NCBI RefSeq assembly: GCF_005048155.1
Contig: NZ_SUMB01000003.1
Span: 248,001-312,000 of the forward strand
DNA from: Streptomyces piniterrae
GTDB lineage: Bacteria > Actinomycetota > Actinomycetes > Streptomycetales > Streptomycetaceae
Direction: 5' to 3'
Length of the DNA: 64,000 nt
Part shown: positions 8,138 to 17,061 of the stretch, in pieces
How positions within the stretch are numbered: position 1 is the first letter of the stretch
How the letters are laid out: the number at the start of each line of letters is the position of its first letter
Made by a program: the position numbers and the translations under genes
The notes under the pieces: model-generated
Told to the model about the DNA's origin: nothing
What the model saw: only the letters and a program-made list of their open reading frames with translations
The model's database searches: none

Positions 8138-8921
8138 AGGCCCGCACGATCTCCTCGCCCGCCGCGACACCACGCTCGTCGAGCGCCGTGACATGCGGGG
8201 CCTGCCAGCCCGAGTCCGCCAGTTCGCCGTGGCCGGGTCGCCAGCCGCGGTCGGCCGCCAGCAGCAGATCGGCGTCGAGAAGAGAGTCACCGGCCGCGAG
8301 GATCTCGGACGCGCCGGTGCGACGGGCCACCTCCGCGACGGCAGCGCTCTTGGTCAGCGGCTTCGGCACCGCGTAGATCTTGCGGCCTTGCAGAGAAACC
8401 GTCCAACCGCGTTCTTCCGCCCAGCCGGTGAGGTCCTTCACCCAGGTTTCCGGCAGCAGCGAGCGCTCCACAACGAGGTAGGCGAAGAGGTCCTCGGCGA
8501 CTCGTTCCTTGAGCAGCCAGGCCGGGTCCGCAGTGCGGATGAGATGTGCGCGGATCTCGTCGAGGGGTGCGCACTGCGAGGCGAGCCGCTCGGCGACGGT
8601 GCGCTGCCAGTCCCGGTCGGACTCGCCCCGCACGAGCAGATGGCCGCCATTGGCGCAGATAGCGAACTCCGGGGCGGGGCCCGGGAGATGGATCCGACCG
8701 TACTGCTCGCGGGTGCGCGTGGTGGTCGGCACGAAGGTGGTGGAACCGGCGAGTTCGGCCAGCAGCCCGGCCGCCGTCTCCGTCATATAGGAAAGCGGCT
8801 TGCGGTCGTAGATCTCGACGCACAGCAGCCGCGGCGCCTCGGCGTCGGGCATGGCGAGATTCAGCGCGGCGGCCGAATAGATCAGGGTGCGGTCGAGGTC
8901 GCTGGCGACGATCGCGCTCAT
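8100..8921 (-). CDS. HAD-superfamily phosphatase of the Ter-linked metabolite module
   Basis: A 273-residue HAD hydrolase. Motif I is ASDLDRTLIYS with both Asp residues, the Thr of motif II lies in VPTTTRTREQY, the motif III Lys lies in KPLTKSAAV, and motif IV is AAGDSLLDADLL. The large cap between motifs II and III resembles sucrose-phosphatase/Cof-type HADs. Its ATG overlaps the stop of the upstream phosphoribosyltransferase fusion by one base (TGATG), so the two are translationally coupled. In Ter gene clusters described by Anantharaman, Iyer and Aravind (2012) a HAD enzyme belongs to a predicted pathway for a nucleoside-like metabolite. Here it would remove a phosphate from such a product. 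Confidence 0.85.
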   Translation of the reverse strand: MSAIVASDLDRTLIYSAAALNLAMPDAEAPRLLCVEIYDRKPLSYMTETAAGLLAELAGSTTFVPTTTRTREQYGRIHLPGPAPEFAICANGGHLLVRGESDRDWQRTVAERLASQCAPLDEIRAHLIRTADPAWLLKERVAEDLFAYLVVERSLLPETWVKDLTGWAEERGWTVSLQGRKIYAVPKPLTKSAAVAEVARRTGASEILAAGDSLLDADLLLAADRGWRPGHGELADSGWQAPHVTALDERGVAAGEEIVRAFIRGAAAPGRAC

Positions 8922-11554
8922 CAGGAGGCCACCGCCTTGCCGTCAGCGCCCGTGGCCCCGCGAGTGAAGCGGGGGTGGATCAACCCGACACAGGTATAGG
9001 GCAGTTCGTCGACCTCTTCGACGGGCACACCCCGTTGTTCAGCCAGGAGACGCACATGATCGAGATCGGCCCCGGCACCCCGCTGGGCGAGGATCTTCCA
9101 GGGGACCCGGCGCAGCAGTACGCGCGTGGTCTCACCGACACCGGGCTTCACGAGGTTCACGTCGTGGATGCCGTACTCCTCACTGATCCGCTCGACGGCG
9201 GCCCAGCCCTCCCAGGTCGGGGCGCGGTCGGCGGCGGCCAGTTCCTTCACCTCCGCGGCGACGGCCTCGGCGACATCGTCGAACCGTGCGGTGACCGCGT
9301 CCAGGAAGGCGCCCGACAGATCACTGTCGGCCAGCTCGCGGTAGAACTTGGCGCCGTGGAAGTCGTCCGGGCCCACCAGGTCGTCGCGCAGGACGGTGCG
9401 GGATATGAGGCCGGAGACGGTGGAGTTGAGGCAGGCGGAAGGGATGAGGAAGTCGTCGCGGGTGCCATAGGTCTCGACGCAGCCGCCGGGATCGGCGAGT
9501 ACGGCGATCCGGGGGTCGAAACCCGGGAAGTCCTTCAGCGCCTGGGCGAGTTCGCGGGTGATGGCGCCCTTGCCGGTCCAGCCGTCCACGAAGACGACGT
9601 CCGAGGGATCGTGGTGGGCGGCCAGCCAGCGCAGCGCGGTGGTGTCGATGCCTCGGCCGCGCACGATGGAGACGGCGTAGTGCGGCACGTCCAGGCCGTG
9701 CGCGTGCTGCGCCCAGCGGCGCATCAGCACACCGACGGGCGTGCCGGCCCGCGCCAGCGACACCAGGACCGGGCTCTTCGTGCGCTCGGCGAGAACGGTC
9801 TCGGTGACGGTCCCGACCGCCTGCGCCATCCGGCTCGCGGAGGCCTGCAGCGCGCTGTGGAAAAGCGCCTGGTACTGCTCGCTCGGCTGGTATTCGACGG
9901 GCAGCGACTCGGCGTAGTGGGCGCCGCCGCGCTGAATCGCCTCCTCGCGCTCCTCGGTGGGCGCTTCCAGCGTGACGTCGGAGAGGTCCTGCAGCAGCCA
10001 GCCGACCTCGTCGGCGGCGTAGGAGGAGAACGCGGGGCCGCGCAGCGGCTCGGGGAGGGGCATGGGTCGGGCCTGTCCTTGCGGGGTGTGCGAGGGGGGC
10101 GGCGCTTCGGGAGACGTCCCGGATCGCGGGGTGTACGAGGGGATGACGGCGAGCAGCAGCCGGTCGGTGTGCTCGGCGAGACCGTCCAGCAGCCCGTCGG
10201 CGGCGTGCAGCTCGGGGCGGTCTCCGTGCGAGTCCACGACGGCCACGATGGCGTCGAAGCGGCGTGCCGGGTCGGCTCCGGCCGCGACGTTGTACGCGTA
10301 CCGGTCCCCCGGACCGTCGGCCGGCTGGTCATGGGCGGGGAAGGAGAGCCGGGTGCGTATCGCGTAGCCGGGGTCGTCCACGGCGAGGACGGGCGAGCGG
10401 GTGGTGGTCGAGAAGTAGACCCCGGCTCCCCCGGGCCAGCCCGGCTCGCCGGCATGCGCCGCGGTGGCTCCGGCCGCGCTGGCGACGTGGGTGTCCAGTG
10501 CCTCGGCGATCCGCAGCGGCGTGTACATCAGCTCCTCGTTGCCCAGGACGAGGATGCGGCGGGCGCCGTCCAAGTGCTCCGCGATCCGGGCCGCCATGGC
10601 CGGCAGCCCGGCCTCCAGCCGCTCGCGGTGCGCCGGCGTGAAGCCGTGCCGCCCGCCGTCCGGCAGGCCGGAAGGCCAGTCGAGGGCAATGCGTTCGGCG
10701 CCCGTGGCCCGTCGACTCGCCGGGGACTTCGCGAGGGACTCATGGGCAGCTACCAACTCCTGGCCACGCGCCAGGACGTCCGCCGGGAGGCGTACGCCGC
10801 CGGCGGCCAGGGCCACGAGGTCGACGCGGGCGCCCAGCTCCGCGGCGAACTTCTCCAGCCGGCTGCGGTCCGCGTCGGAGCGCATGTCGACGAGTGCGAC
10901 GACCACGTACCGCTCGCGCGGGAAGTGCGCGTGCAGCGCCTTGATGGTGTTCAGGACGGTCCTGCCGGTGGAGAACTCGTCGTCGACGAGCACCAGCGGT
11001 CCGTCCCCGGCGAGGAGGTCGCGGTCCTCCGGAAGCAGCAGATGCGAGGTCGCGTGGCTGTGCTCCTCCTCGAAGCCGCCCACCTGCGCGACGCCCGTCA
11101 CCGGCCGGCGGGTGGAGTGCAGATACGGCGCGAGCGCCAGCCCGTCGGCCACGGAGTGCCCCAGTCCGGTGGCGGTCTCGGCGTAGCCAAGGACCACGGA
11201 GCGGGCGGCGGCCTCGTCCCCCAGCAGCTCCCGCACCCTGCGCCCCAGCCCGACGCCGGCACCGTGGACCACACCAGGCCGCTGCGGTACGTGCTTGCCG
11301 AGCACGTTCGACACGAGCAGATGGGCCCGCTTGGGGTTGCGTCGCAGGGCGAGGCCCAGCAGCTTCGGCAGTTCGTGCCCGCCGCTCAGCGAGACACCGA
11401 GCCGCTCGGCGACCCACTCTCCGGTCCACACCACGCGTTCCGTCTCCTCCATCGTTTCGTCCGCCGAATTGCTCGGCGCGTTCTCCGCCCTGTCGTCGCC
11501 CGTGGTCCTCATCGCCTCGTTCACCGCGTCTGTCGTGGACCTGGTCGTCGTCAT
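8921..11554 (-). CDS. Fused phosphoribosyltransferase-TRSP-StiP/PRTase-PELOTA protein of the Ter cluster
   Basis: An 877-residue multidomain protein. Residues about 45-290 form a type I phosphoribosyltransferase (PRTase_2) with the PRPP loop LVLVDDEFSTGRTVLN. Residues about 300-490 match the TRSP domain that usually follows it (GAERIALDWPSG at the start, then LVLGNEELMYTPLRIAEAL). After a Pro-rich linker, about 520-790 is the second PRTase-like domain (PRTase_1, also called StiP) with SLARAGTPVGVLMRRW and VVFVDGWTGKGAITREL. The last ~80 residues resemble the PELOTA-type RNA-binding module (EYGIHDVNLVKPGVGETTRVLLRR). In many genomes these are separate genes, so one chain suggests a channelled or co-regulated activity. 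The ATG at 11554 has AGGAGG about 10 nt upstream; a later ATG at 11452 is an alternative start. It is coupled to the HAD gene and 66 bp from the CitE-like gene. Confidence 0.85.
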   Translation of the reverse strand: MTTTRSTTDAVNEAMRTTGDDRAENAPSNSADETMEETERVVWTGEWVAERLGVSLSGGHELPKLLGLALRRNPKRAHLLVSNVLGKHVPQRPGVVHGAGVGLGRRVRELLGDEAAARSVVLGYAETATGLGHSVADGLALAPYLHSTRRPVTGVAQVGGFEEEHSHATSHLLLPEDRDLLAGDGPLVLVDDEFSTGRTVLNTIKALHAHFPRERYVVVALVDMRSDADRSRLEKFAAELGARVDLVALAAGGVRLPADVLARGQELVAAHESLAKSPASRRATGAERIALDWPSGLPDGGRHGFTPAHRERLEAGLPAMAARIAEHLDGARRILVLGNEELMYTPLRIAEALDTHVASAAGATAAHAGEPGWPGGAGVYFSTTTRSPVLAVDDPGYAIRTRLSFPAHDQPADGPGDRYAYNVAAGADPARRFDAIVAVVDSHGDRPELHAADGLLDGLAEHTDRLLLAVIPSYTPRSGTSPEAPPPSHTPQGQARPMPLPEPLRGPAFSSYAADEVGWLLQDLSDVTLEAPTEEREEAIQRGGAHYAESLPVEYQPSEQYQALFHSALQASASRMAQAVGTVTETVLAERTKSPVLVSLARAGTPVGVLMRRWAQHAHGLDVPHYAVSIVRGRGIDTTALRWLAAHHDPSDVVFVDGWTGKGAITRELAQALKDFPGFDPRIAVLADPGGCVETYGTRDDFLIPSACLNSTVSGLISRTVLRDDLVGPDDFHGAKFYRELADSDLSGAFLDAVTARFDDVAEAVAAEVKELAAADRAPTWEGWAAVERISEEYGIHDVNLVKPGVGETTRVLLRRVPWKILAQRGAGADLDHVRLLAEQRGVPVEEVDELPYTCVGLIHPRFTRGATGADGKAVAS

Positions 11555-11620
11555 CGTCCGGTGCCTCCTGCCCGGCCGGTTCGCGGGCCGGCCCGTTCCC
11601 GAGCCGGTCCGGCTCCCGTG

Positions 11621-12793
11621 CTATGCCTGCGGGAGGCTCGCCGTCAGCAACTCCACGAAGCCGATCCCCTCGCGCGCGACGCCGAACGCCTCGGCGCGCA
11701 GCAGAGTCCGCTCGGCCCAGGCGCGGTGCGGCTTCACCTCGTTCATCTTGTTCGTATAGGCCGAGCGCAGCACTCCGCCGTCGCCCCGCTCGGGCCGCAG
11801 GATGTCCGCGGCGTCGCTGAACTCCTCGTGGCTGACGACCGAGAGGGCGTGCACCGGCGCGACATGCGAGGGGTGGATGCAGGTCTTGCCCTGCAAACCG
11901 TTCGCGCGGTCCAGCTCGATCTCGCGCAGCAGACCGTCCATGTCGTGCTCGATCAGCGCCGTGCGGAGTTCCTCGGCCCGCCCCAGGAACGGGCTGCGCC
12001 GCAGCTGCGGCTTGAACATCCGCTCGTGCAGCCGGAAGTACTCCCACACCGGGCCGGTCACCGTGAAGCCCGTACCGTCCGCCCGGCCCAGCACGTTCAC
12101 CACGTCGGAGATCACGGAGGCGACGATATGGACGTCGTACGCCGTCATGTCCGGTGCCCGGCGCAGTCCGTAGGCCGAGCAGAAGTCGGTGACACCGAGC
12201 CGCAGGGCGAGCACCCGTTCCCGGTATTTGTCGACGGTCCTGGCGATGCCCTGCAGCGTCTCGGTGCGGCTCTCCAGGTGCAGCAGCTGCGGAGATTCCA
12301 GCACCGGCATCGCGAAGAGCCGCCGCCCGCAGGCGGACTCGGCCTTGACCAGCGCCTCCAGGAACGGCACTCCCCGTTCCTCGGTGAACTTCGGCAGTAC
12401 GAATCCGGACAGTCTGCGGGTGGTGGGCCCCATACGGCGTACCAGGTCCGGGATTTGGCCGGGCTCGCGGACGCGGATGAACAGCAGCGGAAGGTTTGTG
12501 CCCGCCGCGGCGGCCTCGTCGAGCAGAGCGAACTGCCGCACGAGGTTCTCCTCGCCGGCCGCCACGTCACCGTCCCCTATGGAATCCTCAAGGCACAGCA
12601 CCATGGACATCACGCCTCGTGCCGACTGTTTGAGGATGTCGGCGGCGAGTTTCGGCCGGGTGGCAGGGCTGTAGAGCGTGGCGCCCAGGGCTACCGCGAG
12701 TGTGCGGGCCGGCGAGTCGGCCGTGAATTCCCCCGGCTCCTGATGGAACAGTGCCTTCCGGATGTCGGGCGGAAGGTGCCCAAAATGACGCAT
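11621..12793 (-). CDS. HpcH/HpaI-CitE-like aldolase/lyase of the Ter cluster
   Basis: A 390-residue TIM-barrel lyase related to the citrate lyase beta subunit. The N-terminal part has ALGATLYSPATRPKLAADIL. Metal and substrate-binding patterns include VLCLEDSIGDGD, the Arg in LLFIRVREPGQ, the FVLPKF strand, MPVLESP (catalytic-type Glu) and KTCIHPSHVAPV near the end. It is longer than the usual 280-300 residue CitE, with an extra C-terminal region. It heads a three-gene minus-strand operon with the PRTase fusion and the HAD phosphatase. The substrate is unknown; a C-C bond reaction that builds the Ter-linked metabolite is the published prediction. The ATG at 12793 is preceded by GGGGAGAT. A longer frame to 12829 lacks support. 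Confidence 0.85.
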   Translation of the reverse strand: MRHFGHLPPDIRKALFHQEPGEFTADSPARTLAVALGATLYSPATRPKLAADILKQSARGVMSMVLCLEDSIGDGDVAAGEENLVRQFALLDEAAAAGTNLPLLFIRVREPGQIPDLVRRMGPTTRRLSGFVLPKFTEERGVPFLEALVKAESACGRRLFAMPVLESPQLLHLESRTETLQGIARTVDKYRERVLALRLGVTDFCSAYGLRRAPDMTAYDVHIVASVISDVVNVLGRADGTGFTVTGPVWEYFRLHERMFKPQLRRSPFLGRAEELRTALIEHDMDGLLREIELDRANGLQGKTCIHPSHVAPVHALSVVSHEEFSDAADILRPERGDGGVLRSAYTNKMNEVKPHRAWAERTLLRAEAFGVAREGIGFVELLTASLPQA

Positions 12794-13013
12794 ACATCTC
12801 CCCGTAATACATGCGGGACCCGGGCACACCCCGCTGCGTCTCGCTGTCTGGATCCAGCCGGTAATCGTACGTGTGCCGCAGTGGCGTTAGTTCCCCGGTG
12901 CGTGAAAATCTCGTAACCCGAACGAGTCGCCGAGGTGTCCGTCCTCGCGGCTCGTGCGCGCCGGACGGGCCCCCGCGTTGTCGCTGCGACCTCCGGGAAG
13001 GCAGGATTGCGGC
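12794..13013. promoter_or_regulatory. Divergent intergenic region of the Ter cluster
   Basis: These 220 bp separate the CitE-like operon (minus) from the TerD/Pro-rich gene (plus). The region is less GC-rich in the middle. It contains TACGAT on the minus strand (12866-12871), a possible -10, and an inverted repeat CTCGT-N7-ACGAG at 12910-12926. No certain operator can be named. Confidence 0.4.
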
Positions 13014-14174
13014 ATGACGCACGCGATGCTGAAAGGGTCGAACGTACCCCTCGATGCCACGGCTGTACGGGCCGTCCTGCGCTGGACGCCCGGGGCCGGA
13101 GTCCCCGATGTCGACGCCTCGGCGCTGCTCGTCGGGACCGAGGGACGCGTGCGCTCCGACGAGGACTTCGTCTTCTACAACCAGCCGCGGCATCCCAGCG
13201 GCCTGGTCCGGCATCGGCCCAAGACCCGCCTCGCCGACAGCCTGACCGACACCATCGAGGCGGATCTCTCCGCTCTGGACGCGTCCGTGGACCGGGTCAT
13301 GCTGACCGCTTCGTCGGACGGCGGCACGTTCGGGCTCGTACCGGATCTGCGGATACTCCTCTTCGACGCGGCGGGCGACGGTGACGGCGATCCGATCGCG
13401 GTGTTCGAGGTCGTGCCCGAGACGGGTGACGAGACGGCGCTGATCTGCGGGGAGCTGTACCGGCGCGGTGAGACCTGGAAGTTCCGTGCGCTGGGGCAGG
13501 GGTACGACAGCGGTCTGGTCGGTCTGGCAACGGAGTTCGGGATCTCGGTGGACGAGAAGGACTCCCCGGCCTCCGGACAGTCGGCCCCGCCCGCCGCGGA
13601 GGCGCCTGACGCGCAAGCACCGGCGCCCGCCCCCGCCGCACCGTCCCCCGACAACGGCCCGACCACCGGCAGCCCGGCCGCAGGCAGCCCGTCCGCCCCC
13701 ACCCAGTCCCCCGCCTCCATGACCCCGCCGCCCAGCGCCTGGCCGGAAGAGGCCGTCGGGGCGCCGTCCGCGGCGGACGCGCAGACGTACGCGGCGGGCG
13801 CCGACGCCGTTACCCAGCATGTGCCGGACCCGATGCCGGAGCCGCTCTCGGCCGCTCCGCCGCCATCGGGGGACGTGGCTTCCCAGCCGCCCCCGGCGCA
13901 GCCCACCGGTGGCTACGGCTATCCGCAGGACATTCCACCGCCGCCGCCCCAGCCGCCCGCCCAGCCCCCGTCACAGCCCACCTACGGCTATCCGGGTCCG
14001 CCGCCCCAGTACCAGCCCCAGCAGCAACCGCCGTCCGCGTACGGCTATCCGCAGCCGCCCCAGCAGCAGGCGCCCCCCGCCCCGGCCTACGGGTATCCGA
14101 CGCAGCACCAGCCCTTCGTGCCGGATCCGTCCTTCGTACTGCCGCCGCAGGGCCCACAGTTCCAGCGTCGCTAG
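13014..14174 (+). CDS. TerD-domain protein with a long Pro/Gln/Tyr-rich C-terminal tail
   Basis: A 386-residue protein with two halves. Residues about 1-180 are a TerD/CABP domain: LKGSNVPL start, DVDASALL with acidic calcium-type ligands, DEDFVFYNQP, then GELYRRGETWKFRALGQGYDSGL. From about 185 the chain becomes disordered and rich in Ala, Pro and Ser, then Pro/Gln with four YGYP repeats near the end. Such tails suggest surface or scaffold interactions; that is inference. GGGAAGGCAG precedes ATG 13014. It is the only plus-strand gene of the Ter region, divergent from the metabolite operon and convergent with the TerA-like gene. Short TerD proteins are about 190 residues, so the tail doubles the length. 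Confidence 0.85.
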   Translation: MTHAMLKGSNVPLDATAVRAVLRWTPGAGVPDVDASALLVGTEGRVRSDEDFVFYNQPRHPSGLVRHRPKTRLADSLTDTIEADLSALDASVDRVMLTASSDGGTFGLVPDLRILLFDAAGDGDGDPIAVFEVVPETGDETALICGELYRRGETWKFRALGQGYDSGLVGLATEFGISVDEKDSPASGQSAPPAAEAPDAQAPAPAPAAPSPDNGPTTGSPAAGSPSAPTQSPASMTPPPSAWPEEAVGAPSAADAQTYAAGADAVTQHVPDPMPEPLSAAPPPSGDVASQPPPAQPTGGYGYPQDIPPPPPQPPAQPPSQPTYGYPGPPPQYQPQQQPPSAYGYPQPPQQQAPPAPAYGYPTQHQPFVPDPSFVLPPQGPQFQRR

Positions 14175-14179
14175 GGCAG

Positions 14180-14209
14180 CCTGTCCGACCCTGACCCGTC
14201 GGACAGGCA
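14180..14209. terminator. Terminator between convergent Ter genes
   Basis: A perfect 10-bp stem (GCCTGTCCGA / TCGGACAGGC) with a 10-nt loop starts 6 bp after the stop codon of the TerD/Pro-rich gene and lies ahead of the convergent stop of the TerA-like gene. Confidence 0.65.
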
Positions 14210-14322
14210 CCAGGACAGGCCCCAGCGCCGGCCGGCACCCGCCGCTCCGCCGGGGGCGGCGCCGCCCCGCCCGGGGAGGCGCCACCCCGGCCCCGCATCA
14301 CAGCCACGCCCCAGCCCCGCTC

Positions 14323-15060
14323 TCAGACCTTCGACTTGTACCCCCGCCCCCACTGGAGCCCCCAGCCGTACAGCCGGTCGAGCTCCGCCTGGAAGCCGTA
14401 GACGTACTTCACCTCGCGACGCACCGTCAGCTCGTCCTTGGTGTTCTCGAGCATGAATATGGCGCAGGACCGGGCCTGTGGGGCCCGCTCGTCGAGCTTG
14501 ATCTCCATCCGCGGCCCATTGCTGGGATAGAGCGTCACCACCGCGTGCGTACGGTCGAACGCGGGCGTCCCGTCGTAGATGTAGACGAAGATCAGCAGTC
14601 GCTTGATCTCGTCGCGGTGGTCCATGTTGATGTACAGCGTCTCGCCCGACGGCGAGCCGAACCTGTCGTCGCCGCTGAGCTTCACGAACGGCGGGGAGTT
14701 GAGGTCGCCCAGGAAGTTGCCGAGCGGCTGCACCACGCCCTTGGTGCCGTCCTTGAGCTCGTACATACAGGCCAGGTCGAGGTCGATCTTGACCACGGCA
14801 GGGCCCTGCGCCTGCACCACCTCGGGCTTGAACAGCTTGCCCGGGTGCCGCAGCAGACTGCCCCTGCGCTGCTCGCCGAGGTCCGAGGTGCGCATCTGCC
14901 AGTGCAGATTGACCCTCAGATGTCCGGTGGCCGCCCCCTGCTTGGTCAGTGAGACGACCGGATTCCGCTTCGTCAGCTCGACGACATACGACGCCCCGCC
15001 GTTGTCGTACTTCGGCGCACCACCACGCCACCAGTTCCCCAGGAACGACACCTTGCCCAC
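14323..15060 (-). CDS. TerA-like tellurium resistance family protein
   Basis: A 245-residue cytosolic protein related to TerA/TerF, i.e. a divergent TerD-type beta sandwich. Recognisable parts are VELTKRNPVVSLTKQG near the N-terminus, KIDLDLACMYELKDGTKG (the acidic DLDL strand matching the DLDASA of TerD), LYINMDHRDEIKRLLIFVYIYDG and the end VYGFQAELDRLYGWGLQWG. It starts with GTG at 15060. It is the last gene of a minus-strand run that begins with two TerD genes and a TerC-like membrane protein, 90 bp after the latter. In Ter systems these proteins are thought to form a membrane-associated, calcium-binding stress complex with TerC. Confidence 0.82.
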   Translation of the reverse strand: MGKVSFLGNWWRGGAPKYDNGGASYVVELTKRNPVVSLTKQGAATGHLRVNLHWQMRTSDLGEQRRGSLLRHPGKLFKPEVVQAQGPAVVKIDLDLACMYELKDGTKGVVQPLGNFLGDLNSPPFVKLSGDDRFGSPSGETLYINMDHRDEIKRLLIFVYIYDGTPAFDRTHAVVTLYPSNGPRMEIKLDERAPQARSCAIFMLENTKDELTVRREVKYVYGFQAELDRLYGWGLQWGRGYKSKV

Positions 15061-15150
15061 CCCATATCCGGCCCCGAATCGCTACGGGGCGGCCGCAGGG
15101 TCAAAACCCCACGGCCGCCCCGCAGAAAGCGTTCCTCAATCAGCGCCGCG

Positions 15151-16305
15151 TCACACTCCGGACGTGACTTCCGCCTTCTCTCCCGAGGCACTCTCGGGCT
15201 TGGCGTCGCGCCGGTTCTTCACCACGGACGACCAGAAGGAGAGGGCGATCAGCACGATGCCGACCAGACCGGTGACGACCTCGCTGATCTCGTACTTGAT
15301 CGTGATGAGCAGGATGACGCCCAGCGCGCCGATCGCGTAGTGCGCGCCGTGCTCCAGGTAGACGTAGTCGTCCAGGGTCCCCTTGCGGACGAGGAAGACC
15401 GTCAACGAACGGATGTACATCGCGCCGATGCCGAGGCCCAGCGCCATCATGAAGATGTCGTTGGTGATGGCGAACGCGCCGATGACGCCGTCGAAGGAGA
15501 AGGACGCGTCGATGACCTCCAGGTAGAGGAACATGAAGAACGCGGCCTTGCCGGCCAGGCCCACGGCCGCGCCGGTCCCGACGCCCTTCTTCTCGGGCGC
15601 CGCGGCAGCCTCGGCCGCTTCCTCGCCCTCGTCGTCCTCGTCCTCGTCGTCTTCCTCGAGCTTGTCCTCGAAGAAGCTGGAGACTCCGCCGACGATGAGA
15701 TAGGTGATCAGGCCCGCGACGCCGGCCAGCAGGACCGTGGCGCTCTTGTCACCGCCGCCGTGCGCGACGCTGGTGGCCACCGTCATGGCGGTCACCAGCA
15801 GGGTGACCAGCGCGATGATGATGGACAGCGTGTCGAGCTTGCCCATCCTGGCCATGGGCTTCTCGATCCAGGCCAGCCACTTGTAGTCGCGCTCCTCGAA
15901 GATGAAGTCGAGGAAGATCATCACCAGGAAGATGCCGCCGAAGGCCGCGATGGCCGGGTGGGCGCTGGTGACCAGTTCCTCGTACTGCGCCTTGTCGTGG
16001 ATGGCGAGATCGACGGCCTCGAGCGGCCCCAGCTTCGCGGTGATCGCGACGATGACGACCGGGAAGACCAGTCGCATGCCGAACACCGCGACGAGGATGC
16101 CGAGGGTGAGGAAGATCTTCTGCCAGAAGGCGTTCATCTTGCGCAGGATGCCCGCGTTGATGACCGCGTTGTCGAACGAGAGCGAGATCTCCAGGATGGA
16201 CAGGATTCCGACAATCGCGAGCCCCTGCCACCCCCAGAGGACGCCGGCCAAGGCCAGACCGAGCGCCGTGATGGCGAACGACCAGCCAAAGGTTTTCAGG
16301 AGCAC
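15151..16305 (-). CDS. DUF475/TerC-superfamily integral membrane protein
   Basis: A 384-residue polytopic membrane protein of the DUF475 branch of the TerC superfamily. The family hallmark is LEISLSFDNAVINAGILR in the N-terminal part; a second acidic intramembrane motif VIDASFSFDGVIGAFAI sits in the C-terminal half, as expected for LysE/TerC-like carriers that handle metal ions. Between the halves is a very acidic loop (EEDDEDEDDEGEE) facing the cytosol, a plausible metal- or partner-binding site. It starts with GTG at 16305, 55 bp after the TerD gene upstream. TerC-type proteins have been linked to Mn2+ export and to membrane docking of TerD proteins. Confidence 0.9.
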   Translation of the reverse strand: MLLKTFGWSFAITALGLALAGVLWGWQGLAIVGILSILEISLSFDNAVINAGILRKMNAFWQKIFLTLGILVAVFGMRLVFPVVIVAITAKLGPLEAVDLAIHDKAQYEELVTSAHPAIAAFGGIFLVMIFLDFIFEERDYKWLAWIEKPMARMGKLDTLSIIIALVTLLVTAMTVATSVAHGGGDKSATVLLAGVAGLITYLIVGGVSSFFEDKLEEDDEDEDDEGEEAAEAAAAPEKKGVGTGAAVGLAGKAAFFMFLYLEVIDASFSFDGVIGAFAITNDIFMMALGLGIGAMYIRSLTVFLVRKGTLDDYVYLEHGAHYAIGALGVILLITIKYEISEVVTGLVGIVLIALSFWSSVVKNRRDAKPESASGEKAEVTSGV

Positions 16306-16360
16306 TGCCTACCCAATCCCTCGCTGTGTGGGGGTCCTCCGCGCGCGGGGCGCGGCGCCT

Positions 16361-16936
16361 TTACGAAACGTTGACCCCGAAGTCTAGAGCGATCCCTCTG
16401 AGGCCCGACGCGTACCCCTGGCCCACCGCCCGGAACTTCCACTCGCCGTTGTGGCGGTACACCTCACCGAAGATCATCGCGGTCTCGCTGGAGGCGTCCT
16501 CGCTCAGGTCGTAACGCGCGAGCTCGGCGCCGTCGGCCTGATTGACGACGCGGATGAAAGCATTGCTGACCTGGCCGAAGCTCTGGCCGCGCAGCTCGGC
16601 CTCGTGGATCGAGACCGGAAAGACGATCTTTTCCACCTGCTGCGGCACCTGGGAGAGGTCCACCAGGATCGACTCGTCGTCGCCCTCCCCCTCGCCGGTG
16701 AGGTTGTCGCCGGTGTGCTCGACGGAGCCCTCCGGGCTCTTGAGGTTGTTGTAGAAGACGAAGTACTCGTCCCCCAGCACACGGCCCGACTGGCACAGCA
16801 GCGCGCTGGCGTCGAGGTCGAACGGCGCTCCTGTCGTGGAGCGCGCGTCCCAGCCCAGACCGACCATGATCTGTGTGAGATTCGGAGCGGCCTTGGACAG
16901 GGAGACGTTGCCCCCCTTGGCGAGCGTGACGCCCAT
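16361..16936 (-). CDS. TerD-family calcium-binding stress protein (second copy)
   Basis: A 191-residue TerD protein. It shows the full signature: [40 protein letters not shown], the loop [10 protein letters not shown] and the end [20 protein letters not shown]. Asp-rich loops of this family bind Ca2+. It is very similar to the TerD gene immediately upstream, so the pair arose by tandem duplication. GGGGAGGAAACG precedes the ATG at 16936. The gene shares a minus-strand unit with terC (DUF475) and the TerA-like gene. In Streptomyces, TerD paralogues affect differentiation and tellurite tolerance (family knowledge). Confidence 0.93.
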   Translation of the reverse strand: MGVTLAKGGNVSLSKAAPNLTQIMVGLGWDARSTTGAPFDLDASALLCQSGRVLGDEYFVFYNNLKSPEGSVEHTGDNLTGEGEGDDESILVDLSQVPQQVEKIVFPVSIHEAELRGQSFGQVSNAFIRVVNQADGAELARYDLSEDASSETAMIFGEVYRHNGEWKFRAVGQGYASGLRGIALDFGVNVS

Positions 16937-17061
16937 AGTGTTCGTTTCCTCCCCGGTGTCGATGCGGGCCGCCAGGAGCGGCCCGCCTCCCCTTTTCAAG
17001 CGCGCCCGGCGCCGCACTCCCCTTGGGGGGCGTACGGCGCCGGACGGGGTGCTGAGCTCGG

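Noticed and set aside
8975..12916. A 1313-codon open frame on the plus strand across the Ter enzymes
   Set aside because: It is antisense to three well-supported genes with recognisable enzyme domains and shows only Arg/Gly/His-rich sequence typical of GC-rich shadows.
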